Assembly (NCBI GenBank): GCA_963281255.1
Contig: OY725498.1
Coordinates: 4,092,001 to 4,156,000, forward strand
Source: Aphrocallistes beatrix
Taxonomy: Eukaryota; Porifera; Hexactinellida; Sceptrulophora; Aphrocallistidae
DNA: 64,000 nt
Direction: 5' to 3'
The notes below the pieces were generated by a model, which was given only the letters and a program-made list of their open reading frames with translations, ran no database searches and was not told where the DNA came from. Shown here one piece after another: positions 10,774 through 22,220 of the stretch (positions are counted from its first letter, which is position 1; every line of letters starts with the position of its first letter). Position numbers and translations under genes: made by a program.

Positions 10774-11813
10774 CCAGGCCGGATTAGGGTTGTGCGGGAC
10801 ACCTACTTAGAGGTAAAAAAGGAATCATAACAGATGCATAACATTGTAACTCCTGAGTTAGGTATGGAGGCGTGTCACGAAGACTTTGGTCAAGGGTCAA
10901 AAATAGTCGGAGGGGCAAATTTTAGCCAAAATTATTCCGGGTCAATTTTTTGTGTCACTTAATCCCTTACACTAATGCAAACCTCCCCCCAAATGATGTG
11001 GTAGCGTTACTATCACTCTAGAAGGCCTCTATAACTGTAGTTCCTCCACCATACTTTTTTAAGTTATAGTTAGGTTATGATGATGTAGGGTCGGCGCAAC
11101 TGGTCCGGTTGGTACTGTTTTAACCAGCCCACTTTTCAAAAGTGGCCCCAGGTTTGTCATGGTCAACTGGACAACTTTTTAATAGTGGTCCGGGTGGTTA
11201 AAAAATTTTAAATCTCAAATGCTCAAATATCGATCTACAGGAATTGTTGTCATATAAAGAAAAGAAAATCTCCGACTATATTGGAATGAGAGAGAGAGAC
11301 TAAACTATCATCATAATTTGGGGGTTTAGTTGCAAACTATAAGTTTGTATGAAATCCTGTCGCACCAAATCTTCCTCCACTTCTCCACTGTCCGGCACCA
11401 CGCCCCCCCTCCGACTCCAGACCTGGGAGGTACTCACACTTGGCGCCTACGACTAAACGTATGTATGACTATGAAACTTGTTATCTATCAGTTGTAAAAT
11501 TAAATTTCATATGTCGACGCGTTTAACCGGAGTGATTCACACATATCTTTTTCCGTACGAAATAAAATATCTGTTCTTAATGTCCATAGTTTCGTATTAT
11601 CCGTGTTCGTATTAACGAGGTTCTACTTATGCACATATATACATACTGCGAATCCAAATGTTTAAAAATGAGATCTATGAGGAATCATGGATATGAAGGA
11701 GTCATTTAAGATGAAGATGGGGATCGTATGGCGTCCACTGGGGCATTTTCAGTCTAATTACTGCAAATTAGTCTAACAAAGTACTGAACAAAAACTTCTT
11801 AACTTAGGACATG
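10774..11813. other. Decayed flank of an NHL unit
   Basis: Parts match the flanks of other array genes: 10820-10880 resembles 22440-22510 and 62930-63010, and 11640-11800 resembles 22790-22950. Around 11540-11640 is half of a MITE of the 22624-22777 type. 11080-11210 has inverted GGTCC/GGACC motifs that I cannot place. No gene is seen. Confidence 0.45.
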
Positions 11814-11851
11814 CCTAATTTACGGGACGGGATGCAGTCCCGTAAATTAGG
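11814..11851. repeat. Perfect 15-bp hairpin
   Basis: CCTAATTTACGGGAC, an 8-base loop, then its exact reverse complement. The related flank at about 22935 lacks it, so it is an insertion or a very small element. Its role is unknown. Confidence 0.6.
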
Positions 11852-12092
11852 CTGCCCTTAACTTAACTGGAGGCTTACCACATGGTTCCGTATTTGGGCT
11901 CTTACTTTCTGTCATATTAATTTCTGACCTCAATCCATTCTGCTCAGTATTTACATTTATGGACGATACTACGGTATCTTGTGAATATCGGAGAGAAGAA
12001 GAAATCATGAAAAAACTGTCACGCTTAATCTAGCGAATCACCAAACAAATAAACAAACACTAAAATTAGATAAGAAACGAAAATATTCAACC

Positions 12093-13836
12093 ATAGCCTA
12101 CTCTAATAATGCCTCACAGTAGACTGAAAATCATGGACTAGGGATGAAGTAATAGCCGAATGGATTAATATACGATTAGCCTAAAATCGTTAACCATGCA
12201 GAATAGGCATTAAGAATGTATTACCAGCGTATATAAACATGGAATCAAAGTACATATATCCGTTGGAAAAATTTCGATTAGTCATCATATCATTGCGCAA
12301 CAGGTCATTCTAAGGACAATTTTAGCGATTTTCTAAGCAGTTTTAACCCTATTTCTAATGGTATTAAGGTGTGATTTTTGTGTTGAACCAAGATTAGTAC
12401 GAGTTGATTTGAAAAATTTAGAATTTTTCAATGGAATGTTGTTACATTCCCGCGTTGCTATGGTAAAGCATTTTGGTCAGTTTAGGCCATTTCGTGCAAA
12501 CTGTAGTAACTAGGTCTTCAACTTTGATCGTGTGGAGGCAATGGACTATTTCCTATTAGGTGATAATACAACTTGAACTTCTAAATTCAACTAGTTTTGA
12601 GTTATGGGTTGATTTTAAGAATGTGACCAGGACACTAAATTGTCGCAAACTCTATAGTCTGTTAATTTAGAAGTTTAAATTGTATTATTACCTAATAGGA
12701 AGTAGCCAATTGCCTACCAAATACGATCAGATTTGAAGACCTAGTTCTTAGTTTGCAGGATATCGCTCAAACTGATCAAAATACTTTACCATAGCAACGT
12801 AGGAATGCAACACCATTCCATTAAAAAATTCTAAATTTTTCAAATCAACTCGTACTAATCTTAGTTCTACACAAAAATTATACCTTAATAACATTTAGAA
12901 GTAGGCTTAAAACAGCTTAGAAAATTGACAAAATCGTGCTTTAAATGACCTGTTCCGCAATGATATGAATTCAAGGTTGAGTCAAATCAATTTGATTTGA
13001 AAAAAACTTCATTTTTTGATTTGATTTGATTGAGTTGGTTAATAAGAAATGATTGAGTTGATTGATCTGAATGTTGTCATTGAATAAAATAAAATGATCT
13101 GAATGATCTGAAATTTCATTGAATTGAATTGAATTGAATTGATTTGAATTGAATTGATTTTATTTGATTTGAATTGAGTTGAATTGATTTGAACTGATTA
13201 TAATTGATTCGAGTTATCTGAATTGATTTTTATTTGAATGACCGTATATACTCGAATAGTTACCGGCCTTCGAACCATCCCCCTCCAAAAAGAGGGTTCT
13301 AAATTTCTTGGTTCACTCGTGCGGTTATATTTATCGAAAGCTCTCTTGCATATGTATTGTGAAACATTTATTATTCTTCAGGGGTTAAATGCTAAATGGG
13401 GCTAAAAATTATCTACGGTATCTGAATTGAATTGAATTGAATTGATTTGAATTGAATTGATTTGAATTGAATTGAATTGAGTTGAATTGATTGATTTGAA
13501 TTTAATTTAATGATTAAAATGAATGAGCTGAACGATTTGAATAAGCGCAAATGATTGAATTGATTGATCTGGTGTGTTTTATGTAAATGATCAGATGCAA
13601 TATTACAAAAAAATAATTCAAATCATTGAGTTTGACACAACCTTGGATATGATGACTAATCGAAATTTTGACAGCTGATATATATACTTTGATACCATGT
13701 TTATATACGCTGGTAATACATTCTTAATGCCTATTCTGCATGGTTAACGATTTTAGGCTTAATGGTGTATTAATCCATTCGGCTATTACCGCATCCTTGG
13801 TTGTTTTACTGTGAGGCATTATTAGAGTAGGCTATG
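12093..13836. mobile_element. Long foldback element, copy 1, 8-base duplication
   Basis: A near-complete palindrome: ATAGCCTACTC... and its complement at the far end, with arms pairing over several hundred bases and folding near 12610-12640. It is flanked by ATTCAACC at 12085-12092 and 13837-13844. It sits in the 3' flank of the NHL remnant at 13866; the N13 flank shows the uninterrupted arrangement. It has no transposase. Related copy at 33980-35676. The 8-base duplication suggests hAT-type mobilisation. Confidence 0.75.
12970..13645. mobile_element. Microsatellite-bearing MITE inside the foldback arm
   Basis: Ends CAAGGTTGAGTCAAAT / TTTGACACAACCTTG are inverted. The interior is mostly degenerate GAATT/GATTT pentamers. 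Flanks are GATATGAA (12962-12969) and GATATGAT (13646-13653). The opposite palindrome arm near 12280-12300 preserves the uninterrupted site, proving the insertion and its 8-base duplication. Confidence 0.75.
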
Positions 13837-13865
13837 ATTCAACCTAGTTAAATATCACGAAATCA

Positions 13866-14001
13866 TTAGAATACCAAAGGACGATGGTTGTGACCCACGA
13901 GAATGATTCTCTCTCTTGCATTAAGTGCGACACCAACTGGACTCTATGCTATCAGTGATTTCATGCACTAAGTATGCTATCAGTGATTTTATGAACTAAG
14001 G
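13866..14001 (-). pseudogene. NHL gene remnant (3' end only)
   Basis: Encodes the last propeller strand region and stop of the array family (reversed TTAGAATACCAAAGGACG...). A roughly 30-base internal duplication (GCTATCAGTGATTT twice) has occurred. Nothing 5' of it survives. Confidence 0.75.
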
Positions 14002-14243
14002 AATAAATTGGTTGGAAACATTATTTCATTTGTTTAGTGACCTGTGCACAAATACCCACCAAATATACGCGGTTCATCATCATTATTTAAAAAAAAAAGT
14101 ACGAACCCCCTCGGTCCCAACCCGTTCGATAACTGACGTCCAACTGTATTAGCAATTAGGGTTTGGGTTTTTTGCTCACAGTTTAAAGTCGAGTCAAACC
14201 TTTCTATAGTGAACACCCTTGGAAACGAATTTTTGTTGATTAA

Positions 14244-14344
14244 CCGTAGAATGCCCAGAGGGGACACAGTGTCCCCGATATCGCGGATGTCTCCCAGCCA
14301 TTTTCTATGGCGCTGAAGCCATATAAATGCTGGGCATTCTACAG
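14244..14344. mobile_element. 101-bp piggyBac-like MITE
   Basis: Flanked by TTAA on both sides (14240-14243, 14345-14348), with 15-base inverted ends C(C/T)GTAGAATGCCCAG. An internal palindrome GGGGACACAGTGTCCCC adds a second stem. TTAA targeting is characteristic of piggyBac; assignment rests on the target and ends only. Confidence 0.7.
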
Positions 14345-14905
14345 TTAAGCAGAGGTTCCACTGAAATAGCATAACAGTGAAATTTTATTATGCCATATTC
14401 CAAACCCGATTTAACCTAGGACAAAATCTATATATAGAATATACTAAACACTTTTAGGGTTCTCTCATACAAAATGACTTAACCCAGAAGAATTCTTAGT
14501 CCGACTCTAAATGTATTATGATTCATACATACAATTTCCATCCAATATTTAGCTTTAAAATAATATTATTTAAATAATACGTGAGTAATGCCGCTTTTAC
14601 ATGTTTTTCCATCATTCACTCTTTGATTGCAAATTTTGTCTCATTATAGCTCCAAACACCTCTGGTTGTCGTAAAACTGAATGCCTTGATATTGTAAGAC
14701 TTTTCCTTTTCAGTGACACATTCTCGTACGTACGCAAAGATGAATTAACTAATCTGACTTGATAGAGTAATTTGAAACTATTAACTATATACCAATTATT
14801 TCTGAACATACAGATAACTCGGTTAGTACGTACTCGGGATAAGACGTACTCTGACCTATTAGTACGTACTCATTTCTCTGAATCAAAATTCCTTTAATAT
14901 ATATA

Positions 14906-15671
14906 TCTTATATATTAAAACTCCAGGATTTTTTTTTTTTTTCTTGTTTTTTTGTTTGTTTGTCCGAATTGATTGAAGAATTGGCAAGTCGTAGAGATAC
15001 GAAAATTGGCATGTACGTGTCAAATGGTGAATCTAGGATTAAGTTCGAAGATCTAAGCGAAATGTTCACACCTCGCCGAGATAGGTGACAAAATGTGCTG
15101 ACCAATCAAATTCGATTATTTTACAATGCAAATACATTGGAATAAAATAGTATTGACTTATGCATACAATCAAAATAACTATTTGTGATTGAAATTCATT
15201 GGTTTATGTGAACCAATCAATTATCAGCCTTTTATAATGCCATTCACACGATTCTATTTCATATAAATGATTGAATACTGCTATTTTGAGTCTATAATTT
15301 GATTGTTAACAACAATTAAAGTGTGTTATATGCTACGATCAATCAATTCGATCATAAAATAACTTTTAACAACATGGACTGGAATTGATTATTTAAGTAT
15401 AATAATCTTTAGCAATGTGAACTTTTTGTATTCAAATTGAGCTTACATTCAGGATTAGTTGACTTAATACGAAGTAAATTATATTTATCACGAAACAAAA
15501 TTTCTGCTACAGTTCTGATTTATTAAATGTAACCGTAGACAAATGACAATCCAGCGTACTTAGTAAGAAAGCGACGTATTGTTTCTCTCATATCTCCAAG
15601 CTCCCACTGGGTAAATCTGCGGACACGCAGTGTCTGCAAGCCGCGCAGCGCAAGCAAGCGAAGCGCGCTTG
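14906..15671 (+). mobile_element. Helitron-like non-autonomous element (a)
   Basis: 5' TCTTATATATTAAAAC following an A. The 3' end has the GC-rich block (GCGGACACGCAGTGTCTGC, then CCGCGCAGCGCAAGC) and terminal hairpin CAAGCG..CGCTTG, followed by T. There are no inverted terminal repeats or target duplication. This fits a Helitron-like element inserted between A and T, although the last bases (CTTG) are not the usual CTRR. Confidence 0.65.
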
Positions 15672-15681
15672 TATATATATA

Positions 15682-17019
15682 CTACGGGCATTCAATAAGT
15701 AGTCGTTATCATAGTATACTTTCCTCAAAACAAGTAATATAATAAATATCAATGCTGCAATTTCTCGAACTACTCTCCTTGATGCTGTATAGCTAGTATT
15801 AGCCTCTTAATCCAATCCAAAAAACTTTTCTGAAGTCTTCACGTGGTATACTTTTCATATACTGAAAAATCGCCGATCCGAGGTGAGGCCGACTTTCGAA
15901 TTCCCTCCCTGATAGGTGTTTCTTCAGCTTAGGAAGAGCCAAAAGTCGCATGGAGCGAGGTCTGGTGAGTAGGGAGGATGATCTAGCTCTACAACTCTCA
16001 TACGATCCAACTTTTCCCTTACCAGCTTGGTCTAGTGGGGTCGGGCATTAACATGCAATAATCTCAATCCTCGAGTTCCAGTCCTTGGCCGTCGATTGTG
16101 GTAGAATTTCTCAACCTCAGATAGGCACTCACTCATGTAAAATGATCCAGTAATAGTGGTATTCTTGTGGACACAAATCTGGCACACTGGACCATAAGAA
16201 TCAAAAAATATGCAGTACATAACCTCGGAGTTCCGGAAGTTATGTCGAGGGATCATTGGTGGGTCCTGGCCTTTAGCTACCCATACTTTGTTAACTTCCT
16301 TTGACAAAGGTTCGCTATAACGCACACAAGTCTCATCACCAGTCATGATCTCGAATAGACTCCTGGAGTCGGTTCTATCGAAGTCAGAAAGCAACTTTTG
16401 AGCACATTGAACCCTCATAGTTTTCTGGGGCTTGTGTTAGTGCATGCGGGACCCACCCTGCGCAGATTTTCCTAAATTGCAAATTGTCATGCACAATGGT
16501 ATGAGCGGTTCCCGTTGAGACCCCAACTGCATTAGCTATCTCCACCAATTAAATATGAGGGTCTTCTTCAAGTAATTCGGAAATCTCGAGGACAAATTTG
16601 TCACTGGCACCGGAAATCGGCCTCCCTGCTCTGGGCTTGTCTTCTATCGACTCTCTTCCCTCACGAAAACGTCGGGTCCTGTCAACTATCGTGGAATATG
16701 GAAGAGTTCTATCATTATAAACCTCAATCAAATCCTTGTGGATGTCGGTTGAAGAAACTTGGAGCAGTGTACGAATCTTTACATAGGCTCGCTGCTCAGT
16801 TTTGAAATCTGCACTCTCGGAAGCCATAATAAATGCCAGTATATAAAACTGCCAAACTAATAATAGCCACAGTTTAAAAACCAAAGCTCAGAATTGAAAA
16901 AGTAAAGTATCATTTGAAAGAGCATCGGCAGAGTTACATTAGATATGCTAACCCAATTCTGAATCAAATGAAACAACCAAGATAAATCGCAATAACGACT
17001 ACTTATTGAACGCCCGTAG
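15682..17019 (-). mobile_element. Mariner element, complete ends
   Basis: 1338 bases between TA duplications (15680-15681, 17020-17021), with inverted ends CTACGGGC(A/G)TTCAATAAG and interior reading on the minus strand. This length is usual for mariner. The transposase is dead (next entry). Confidence 0.88.
15790..16827 (-). pseudogene. Mariner transposase pseudogene
   Basis: Starts MASESADFKTEQRAYVKIR with a mariner-type helix-turn-helix half (SIEDKPRAGRP). The catalytic half shows the first Asp in MTGDETCVRY, LLHVNARPH in place of the usual HDNARPH (second catalytic Asp replaced by Val), a TAG right after it at 16030-16032, then DHPPYSPDLAPCDFWLF with the third Asp. There are frame breaks between about 16420 and 16550. 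It cannot make active enzyme. Confidence 0.88.
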
Positions 17020-17029
17020 TATATATATA

Positions 17030-17217
17030 CAGTCGACTCCGCTTAATAGGGTCACATCGGCCCGAGGACATTTTGCCCCAATTAAGCGGAGAGCCCTATT
17101 AACCGAAAATATTTTGTATTAGCTTCTATGTGTGAGAGTTATTCCAGTCCAGCCAAAAGTGGTCCGATTAGGCGGTTGACCCGATTAAACAGTGACCCTA
17201 TTAAGCGGAGTCGACTG
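17030..17217. mobile_element. MITE family A, copy 1
   Basis: 188 bases with inverted ends CAGTCGACTCCGCTTAAT and TA on both sides. Near-identical copies are at 34739-34931 and 54303-54490. The second half carries CCCGATTAAGCGG-type internal copies of the terminal motif. Confidence 0.9.
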
Positions 17218-17311
17218 TATATTCCTTTGCAATATCAACTCGGTTAGTTTTCTGCTTCCCAGAGGGGTACGTCTTATCCGAAATTCTACTGTACTACTGT
17301 ATTTCGCACTC

Positions 17312-17452
17312 GATTATCCGAGATAGTCAATCAATTATCCGAGATAGTCAATCAATTATCCGAGCTAGCCAATCAATTATCCGAGCTAGCCAATCAATTA
17401 TCCGAGATGGCCAATCAATTATCCGAGATAGTCAATCAATTATCCGAATATT
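17312..17452. repeat. Left-arm 21-bp tandem array
   Basis: Seven units of ATTATCCGAGATAGTCAAT plus CA, with AGATAG/AGCTAG/AGATGG variants. It is the inverted counterpart of 19594-19719 and probably a set of transposase binding sites. Confidence 0.88.
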
Positions 17453-17506
17453 TATGTACCAATCAGTTCGCCTGATTCTGCACACAATGAAAGGGTATTG
17501 TATGTA

Positions 17507-18284
17507 TCTTATATATTAAAATGCTAGGATTTTTTTTTTTTTGTGTGTTTGTCCGAATTGATTGAAGAATTGGGAAGTCGTAGAGGTGTGAAAATTTGCA
17601 TGTAGGTGTCAAATGATATTCCTACGATTATGTTCTAAGATCTAAGCGAAATTTTCACATCTCGGCAAAAAAAATGGAAAACAATTTTTCACACCTTTTC
17701 TATACAAAATATATGACTACACTATCACAATAGAAATCATTGTACAAGTACGACACTACAATATATAGATCGTCATTGTTATTAATACTTCAAAGCAACT
17801 TATGTTTGATATCTTAAATGTATTATAGTGTATGGCAATAAAAAAGATTATGTGCATATTTTCACACCTTTATATACATATTTTCACACCATTTGATGAA
17901 TTTTGAAAATAATGCTAGAGACTAGCTTCCAACGGGTGACATGGGGTTTTCAGGGGTGTAGATTTCGAATATCATATTTTCAGATCTATATGATAAATTA
18001 TTTGTTTACTTTTGTTTGCAATAGATACATAAAGTGAACAAATTACAAAAATGGGTTAGAGACTAGCTTCCAACGGTTGACATGGGATTTTTAGTGCTCT
18101 AGATTTCGAATATTATATTTTTGGATCCATATGAGAAATTATTCGTTGACCTTTGTTTACGATATTAATATAAAGGAAAAATTCCCAAAATATGTTAGAT
18201 TGAGTAACTCCAGGCGCCCGCAGGGCGACTCTGCGGACACGCAGTGTCCGCAAGCCGCGCAGCGCAAGCAAGCGAAGCGTGCTT
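17507..18284 (+). mobile_element. Helitron-like element (b) inside the DD35E transposon
   Basis: A|TCTTATATATTAAAATGC at the left, CGAAGCGTGCTTG|T at the right, with the same interior as copy (a) (GAATTGATTGAAGAATTGG, then paired CTAGCTTCCAACGG repeats). No target duplication. It lies between the left arm and the transposase gene. Confidence 0.65.
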
Positions 18285-18361
18285 GTTTACATAATTGATT
18301 AAATATAAAATGCGAAACGGAGAATTATTTTGGAATCAAATCGTTGTTAACTTAATTTCAT

Positions 18362-19459
18362 ATGGCAAGTAACACATCAAATATTTCTGAATCTACTCCT
18401 GTCAGAAGAGGAGGTAAAGCAATCAGTGATGAAATCCGCTCAAGGTTGATCAAAGCTCATGAAACAGGACTTAGTTATGGGCAAATATCCGAACTCTATG
18501 ATGTTAAAAAGGATACTGTATGTCGCATTTGCAGTTTTAGGCAGTATACAACCAAACCGCGAGGTGGTTCAAAGGGGAGAAAGATAAACCAAGAAACATT
18601 AGGTTATCTTATAATTTTAATTGAATCCCGAGCGGATATAACGCTTCATGAAATGAAAGATGCACTAATACAAGAAAAGGGACTCACTGTATCAGTAGCA
18701 ACGATTGCACGATGTCTCGAAGGTTCCCTTATTACACTTAAGAAAATGGAATTAGTTCCAATGAATAGAAATTCGGAGGAAAATAAAATTGCAAGACGCC
18801 AGCATGCATCATGGCTGCAAACTCAATATGAATTGGGAGCACAATTTTGTTACATTGATGAGTGTGGATTCGGGTTATACACTGCTAGGTCACATGGACG
18901 TTCTGTCAGGGGATTACCAGCCAGAAGAATTGTTCCGAATCAAAGAACTCCGCATATTACCATGCTATGTGCTATTAGCCCTAATGCTGGACTAATCCAT
19001 AAAATGATGATAACTGGAGGAGCGAAGCAGGAGAATTTTGACCAATTTATCAATGAATTATTTCACTTAGAGTTCGGTCAAGCGGTTAATCCAATTGAAG
19101 GAGTAAATAAATGCTACTTGATATTCGACAATGCACCCTGTCATCGAGGTATTGAAGCGAGGTTAGCCGAAAACATACCGGAAAACTTTGAATTGATCCG
19201 TTTACCACCTTACAGCTGTGAACTTAATCCGATCGAATTTTCGTTCAATAGTCTCAAAGCATACTTGAAGCGTGCTATCAGTATACATGGACCAATTATT
19301 CCAAACCATGGTCAATCACTTGCTACAGCAAGAAGACAATTTCTTTTGCAACTGGCTCCTAGTGCACTCAGTCGAATTACTGCCACCTCCACCCTCAATT
19401 CGTTTTTTCATGTCCTAACGATAACTGCTCCCAAAGCCATTAGGCTCGAAGACCTCTAA
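18362..19459 (+). CDS. DDE transposase, IS630/Tc1/mariner superfamily
   Basis: An intact 365-residue transposase. Residues 17-62 form a helix-turn-helix (GLSYGQISELYDVKKDTVCRI), followed by a basic stretch PRGGSKGRK (67-73) and a second helical DNA-binding part to about 135. The catalytic core has D166 (YIDECGF), D256 (IFDNAPCHRG) and E292 (CELNPIEFSFNSLK), with 35 residues between the last two: DD35E spacing, unlike the DD34D mariner at 15682. It would act in the nucleus, cutting and pasting the element at its inverted repeats. All three catalytic residues and the frame are preserved, and the ends look complete, so it may be recently or still active. The Helitron-like insertion ends 78 bases before the ATG and may have removed the promoter. 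Confidence 0.92.
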   Translation: MASNTSNISESTPVRRGGKAISDEIRSRLIKAHETGLSYGQISELYDVKKDTVCRICSFRQYTTKPRGGSKGRKINQETLGYLIILIESRADITLHEMKDALIQEKGLTVSVATIARCLEGSLITLKKMELVPMNRNSEENKIARRQHASWLQTQYELGAQFCYIDECGFGLYTARSHGRSVRGLPARRIVPNQRTPHITMLCAISPNAGLIHKMMITGGAKQENFDQFINELFHLEFGQAVNPIEGVNKCYLIFDNAPCHRGIEARLAENIPENFELIRLPPYSCELNPIEFSFNSLKAYLKRAISIHGPIIPNHGQSLATARRQFLLQLAPSALSRITATSTLNSFFHVLTITAPKAIRLEDL

Positions 19460-19593
19460 ATTTGATTTAATAACCAGCCAGAGCTATCAAACTCGATTAT
19501 TTAACCCCATTCTTCTTAAATAAATCATTGTTAAAATATTTATCTGAATACATATAATTGTGAAAAATAAAATCTACACTAAATTAACTGGAT

Positions 19594-19719
19594 CAAATGT
19601 TATCGGATAATCAATTGACTATCTCGGATAATTGATTGACTATCTCGGATAATTGATTGGCTAGCTCGGATAATTGATTGATTAGCTCGGATAATTGATT
19701 GACTATCACGGATAATCGA
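19594..19719. repeat. Right-arm 21-bp tandem array
   Basis: Six units of CGGATAATTGATTGACTAT-type sequence, inverted relative to the left arm. Confidence 0.85.
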
Positions 19720-19737
19720 GTGAGAAATACAGTAGTA

Positions 19738-20092
19738 GTCTATGACATTTAACTTTTCACACGATTTCATATAACACTGATTACAATGCAATTATAGGGT
19801 CAGAGACAAATAGGCAATGTTCAAATAAGATGTTCACTATTCACAGTATAGAGGTGTTCATTAAAGAGAGGTTATGGCTAATATTATTATATAGGGAAAT
19901 ATTTAGGACCAGAAAATAGTGTTTACTATTTGGAGGTATTCGCTAATGGAGGTTTGACTGTAAAATATGTGACTACGAAAAATACACTGGTGACGCAATC
20001 ATTCGTGATGATTGTCATAAATCATAATTGTTGGAGAGCTGATACAGCATCTGTGTGTGGAAACTAGTATTTGTGTCAATAATATTTGCATA
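19738..20092. other. Repeated intergenic flank
   Basis: Matches 29697-30110 and 51505-51800, including a GGAGGTTTGACTGTA motif that looks like the end of another TA-flanked MITE. It belongs to the 3' flank of the array units. No gene. Confidence 0.55.
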
Positions 20093-20600
20093 CAAGCGGG
20101 CTTAGCTTACTTGCGCTGCGCTGCTGGCGGACAATTTGTATCCGCCGGAGGCTCCCTTTGGGCGCCTGGGGTCATATTGATTAATTATAATGGAGGGAAC
20201 ATCTCTAAATACGTCGGTCCTACTGCTATAATCGATATCGCACGAAAAATCACCAAATTTGTCAATTTATAAAAATTTTTAATGTGTAATGATGACGTCA
20301 TAACAGCGTGATGAGTCATCATTTTTTATTATAGTTGCATCATATGTGTGGTATATTAATATACATATTCCATCAAAATTTCAGCCTTCTATCGCCTAAA
20401 ATGGCTGAGTTATAGTCGGAAAATTGAAATTTCTAATTATAAAAAGGTGACTGTGACGTCATAATTCCATGATGAGTCTACATTTTCGTTTGAGGTCAGA
20501 ACTTACTGTAGCCATAGCCAAAAGACTCCCACATGCCAAAAATCAGCTTTCTACGCCTGGCAGTTTCTTCAATCAAATTGTTACATTATATAAATCTGTG
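20093..20600 (-). mobile_element. Helitron-like element (c), reversed
   Basis: The 3' hairpin end (CAAGCGGGCTTAGC, then CCGCCGGAGGC) is at the left and the 5' region (CTACGCCTGGCAGTTTCTTC) at the right. The extreme 5' end is not distinct. Confidence 0.55.
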
Positions 20601-20989
20601 ATTCTCAATCAATGATTCCCATCCCTTCGTGTTTCCTGCAAGCGCGTTGAGATCGCTATTAAACGCGCTTACCTTATCAAATAACGTCTTTTGCTGTTAA
20701 ATAATTTAATTTAATTTAATAAATCGCACAAAAATCGTAAAATTAACGAGATATCCAATAATAAAGGGAAACACTGCTTCCTTCCATCTTACAAATAATA
20801 GAGTTACGCTCGAAAAACTATTTCAGGAATTTCAGTGCGAATCTAGAGGTGTAAAAATAAAGAAAGGAATAAAAACAAATACATATCATTGTAACTCTTC
20901 AGAGTTAATCTGTCAAATTACCAAGGAGAAAACAAAAATAAAACAGAATAAGAAACAAATATTTATCAATGTGAAATATCGCGAAATCA

Positions 20990-22220
20990 TCAGAATATCA
21001 AAAGACGATAATTGCGACCTACGAGAACAATTCTCCCTCTTGCATCTAGTGTGATACCAACTGGTTTCTGAATGCTATCAGTGATTTTATGAACTAAATC
21101 TCCTTCTTGATTGAATAGAAAAATAGAGTGTAGGGTATAATCTGAAATAATAAAGTTACCAGCACCATCTATACAGAATGAATGGGGTTGTTTCAAATGT
21201 TTGGAAATAGAATTGAGAACAGCATTCAGGTTATAGTTGAAAGAATAGAGGAAAATGTTAGTGCAGCTCAGTACATAAATATACTCGTTGGTTAGTTTTA
21301 TGTCAGAAGCATACTTCAGTATTCCTTTTCCAAACTGAGACTTGAATAGGAAATCTTTGGAGAATATTTGTACTCGATTATTACTACAGTCACACACAAA
21401 TATATCTCCATTCGATTCATCGATGGTGATGCCGTATGGGTGACTCAATTGTCCTTCTCCATTCCCTGGATTTCTTATCTGTTTCAGAAATTTTCCATTT
21501 AAATCATAAAATAACAAACAACCTGCTCCCAACTGAGATACAAACACTTTATTTAGGTAGAAAGCAATGCAAAGAGGAGAATTCATCTTACCAGCTCCAT
21601 CTCTATCTCCAAACTTGTACAAATACTTTCCATCTTTGTTGAATACTTGTACTCTGTTGTTATTCTGATCTACTACGAAAATATTACCAGTCTGGTAGTG
21701 CACTGCTACTCCATAAGGACTAGAGAATTGTCCTTCCTTACCACCTGATGTCCCTCCTATACTGAGTACAGGAGTCACTTTTCCCTCATAATCTACTACA
21801 GGTAGGCTAGATACTACAGAAGTAGAGTTAGTAACAGTAAGTCTACCAATAGTACCAGCTAACTCCAATATTGTATTGCCAAAGTCAAGACTGATGTGTC
21901 TAGATTCGGATTGAGATTCAAATTCATCTCGTTTCACAGATAATTGTTCGATAATTGAGCTATGAATTTCTTTCAGATTTTCAGATTTTATTTCAATTTT
22001 GATGCTCTGTAACGCTCTTTCAAGTTCAGTTAGAGATTGTTTGTGTTTATTTCTTTCTCTTTTGTGAGAATTTAACATTTCTTCCAATTCGTTTAACAGT
22101 TTTCTTTTTCTCTCTTTCAAACAATCAATCAATTGACAGAAATGAGTTTCTATTTCCTTTTGAACTTCAGAGATTTGAACTTCGAAGTCTTCTTCTTCGG
22201 TCGAGACAACATCTGCTGTT
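20990..22220 (-). pseudogene. N3: type B NHL gene that lost its start
   Basis: The frame is open from codon 2 of the family (TADVVSTEEEDFEVQIS) to a stop at 20990, with complete coil, core and six NHL units. The usual ATG-GCA start is gone: homology breaks at 22220/22221 and continues with sequence that in N13 lies about 480 bases further upstream (near 62604), so a deletion removed the ATG and proximal promoter. An in-frame TGA now precedes the body. The next in-frame ATG is in MLNSHKRE, inside the coil, so a shortened protein is conceivable. The C-terminal variant (LHSIFLFN, KPVGITL) matches N5 and N11, which are type A, a mosaic pattern. Confidence 0.75.

Larger units (their letters stand above)
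14811..17291. mobile_element. Pogo-like MITE (family C) split by 2.3 kb of insertions
   Basis: The left part (AACTCGGTTAGTACGTACTC, 14811-14900) and right part (AACTCGGTTAG...TTATCCGA...TTCTACTG, 17220-17291) together match the uninterrupted copies at 26448-26608 and 51316-51502. TA flanks are at 14809-14810 and 17292-17293. A Helitron-like copy, a mariner and a MITE are stacked inside. Confidence 0.75.
17294..19735 (+). mobile_element. Tc1/mariner-superfamily DD35E transposon
   Basis: Inverted ends CTACTGTATTTC(G/T)CACTCG with TA at 17292-17293 and 19736-19737. Each arm continues as a tandem array of 21-base units. The flanking site is recognisable, unoccupied, at 26609, 29695 and 51503, where the family C MITE end runs directly into AGTCTATGACATTT. 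It encodes one intact transposase and carries a Helitron-like insertion at 17507-18284. Confidence 0.88.

Noticed and set aside
14034-14372. Open frame of 112 codons on the minus strand
   Set aside because: It runs across a TTAA-flanked palindrome and has no recognisable domain; the frame is incidental.
17312-17452. CRISPR-like array of regular repeats
   Set aside because: Units are contiguous 21-mers without spacers and form the inverted arm of a transposon.
22130-22132. TTG as start of N3 (and of N4 at 24867)
   Set aside because: Nuclear animal genes rarely start at TTG; both positions are internal codons of the family, and the true starts are deleted.
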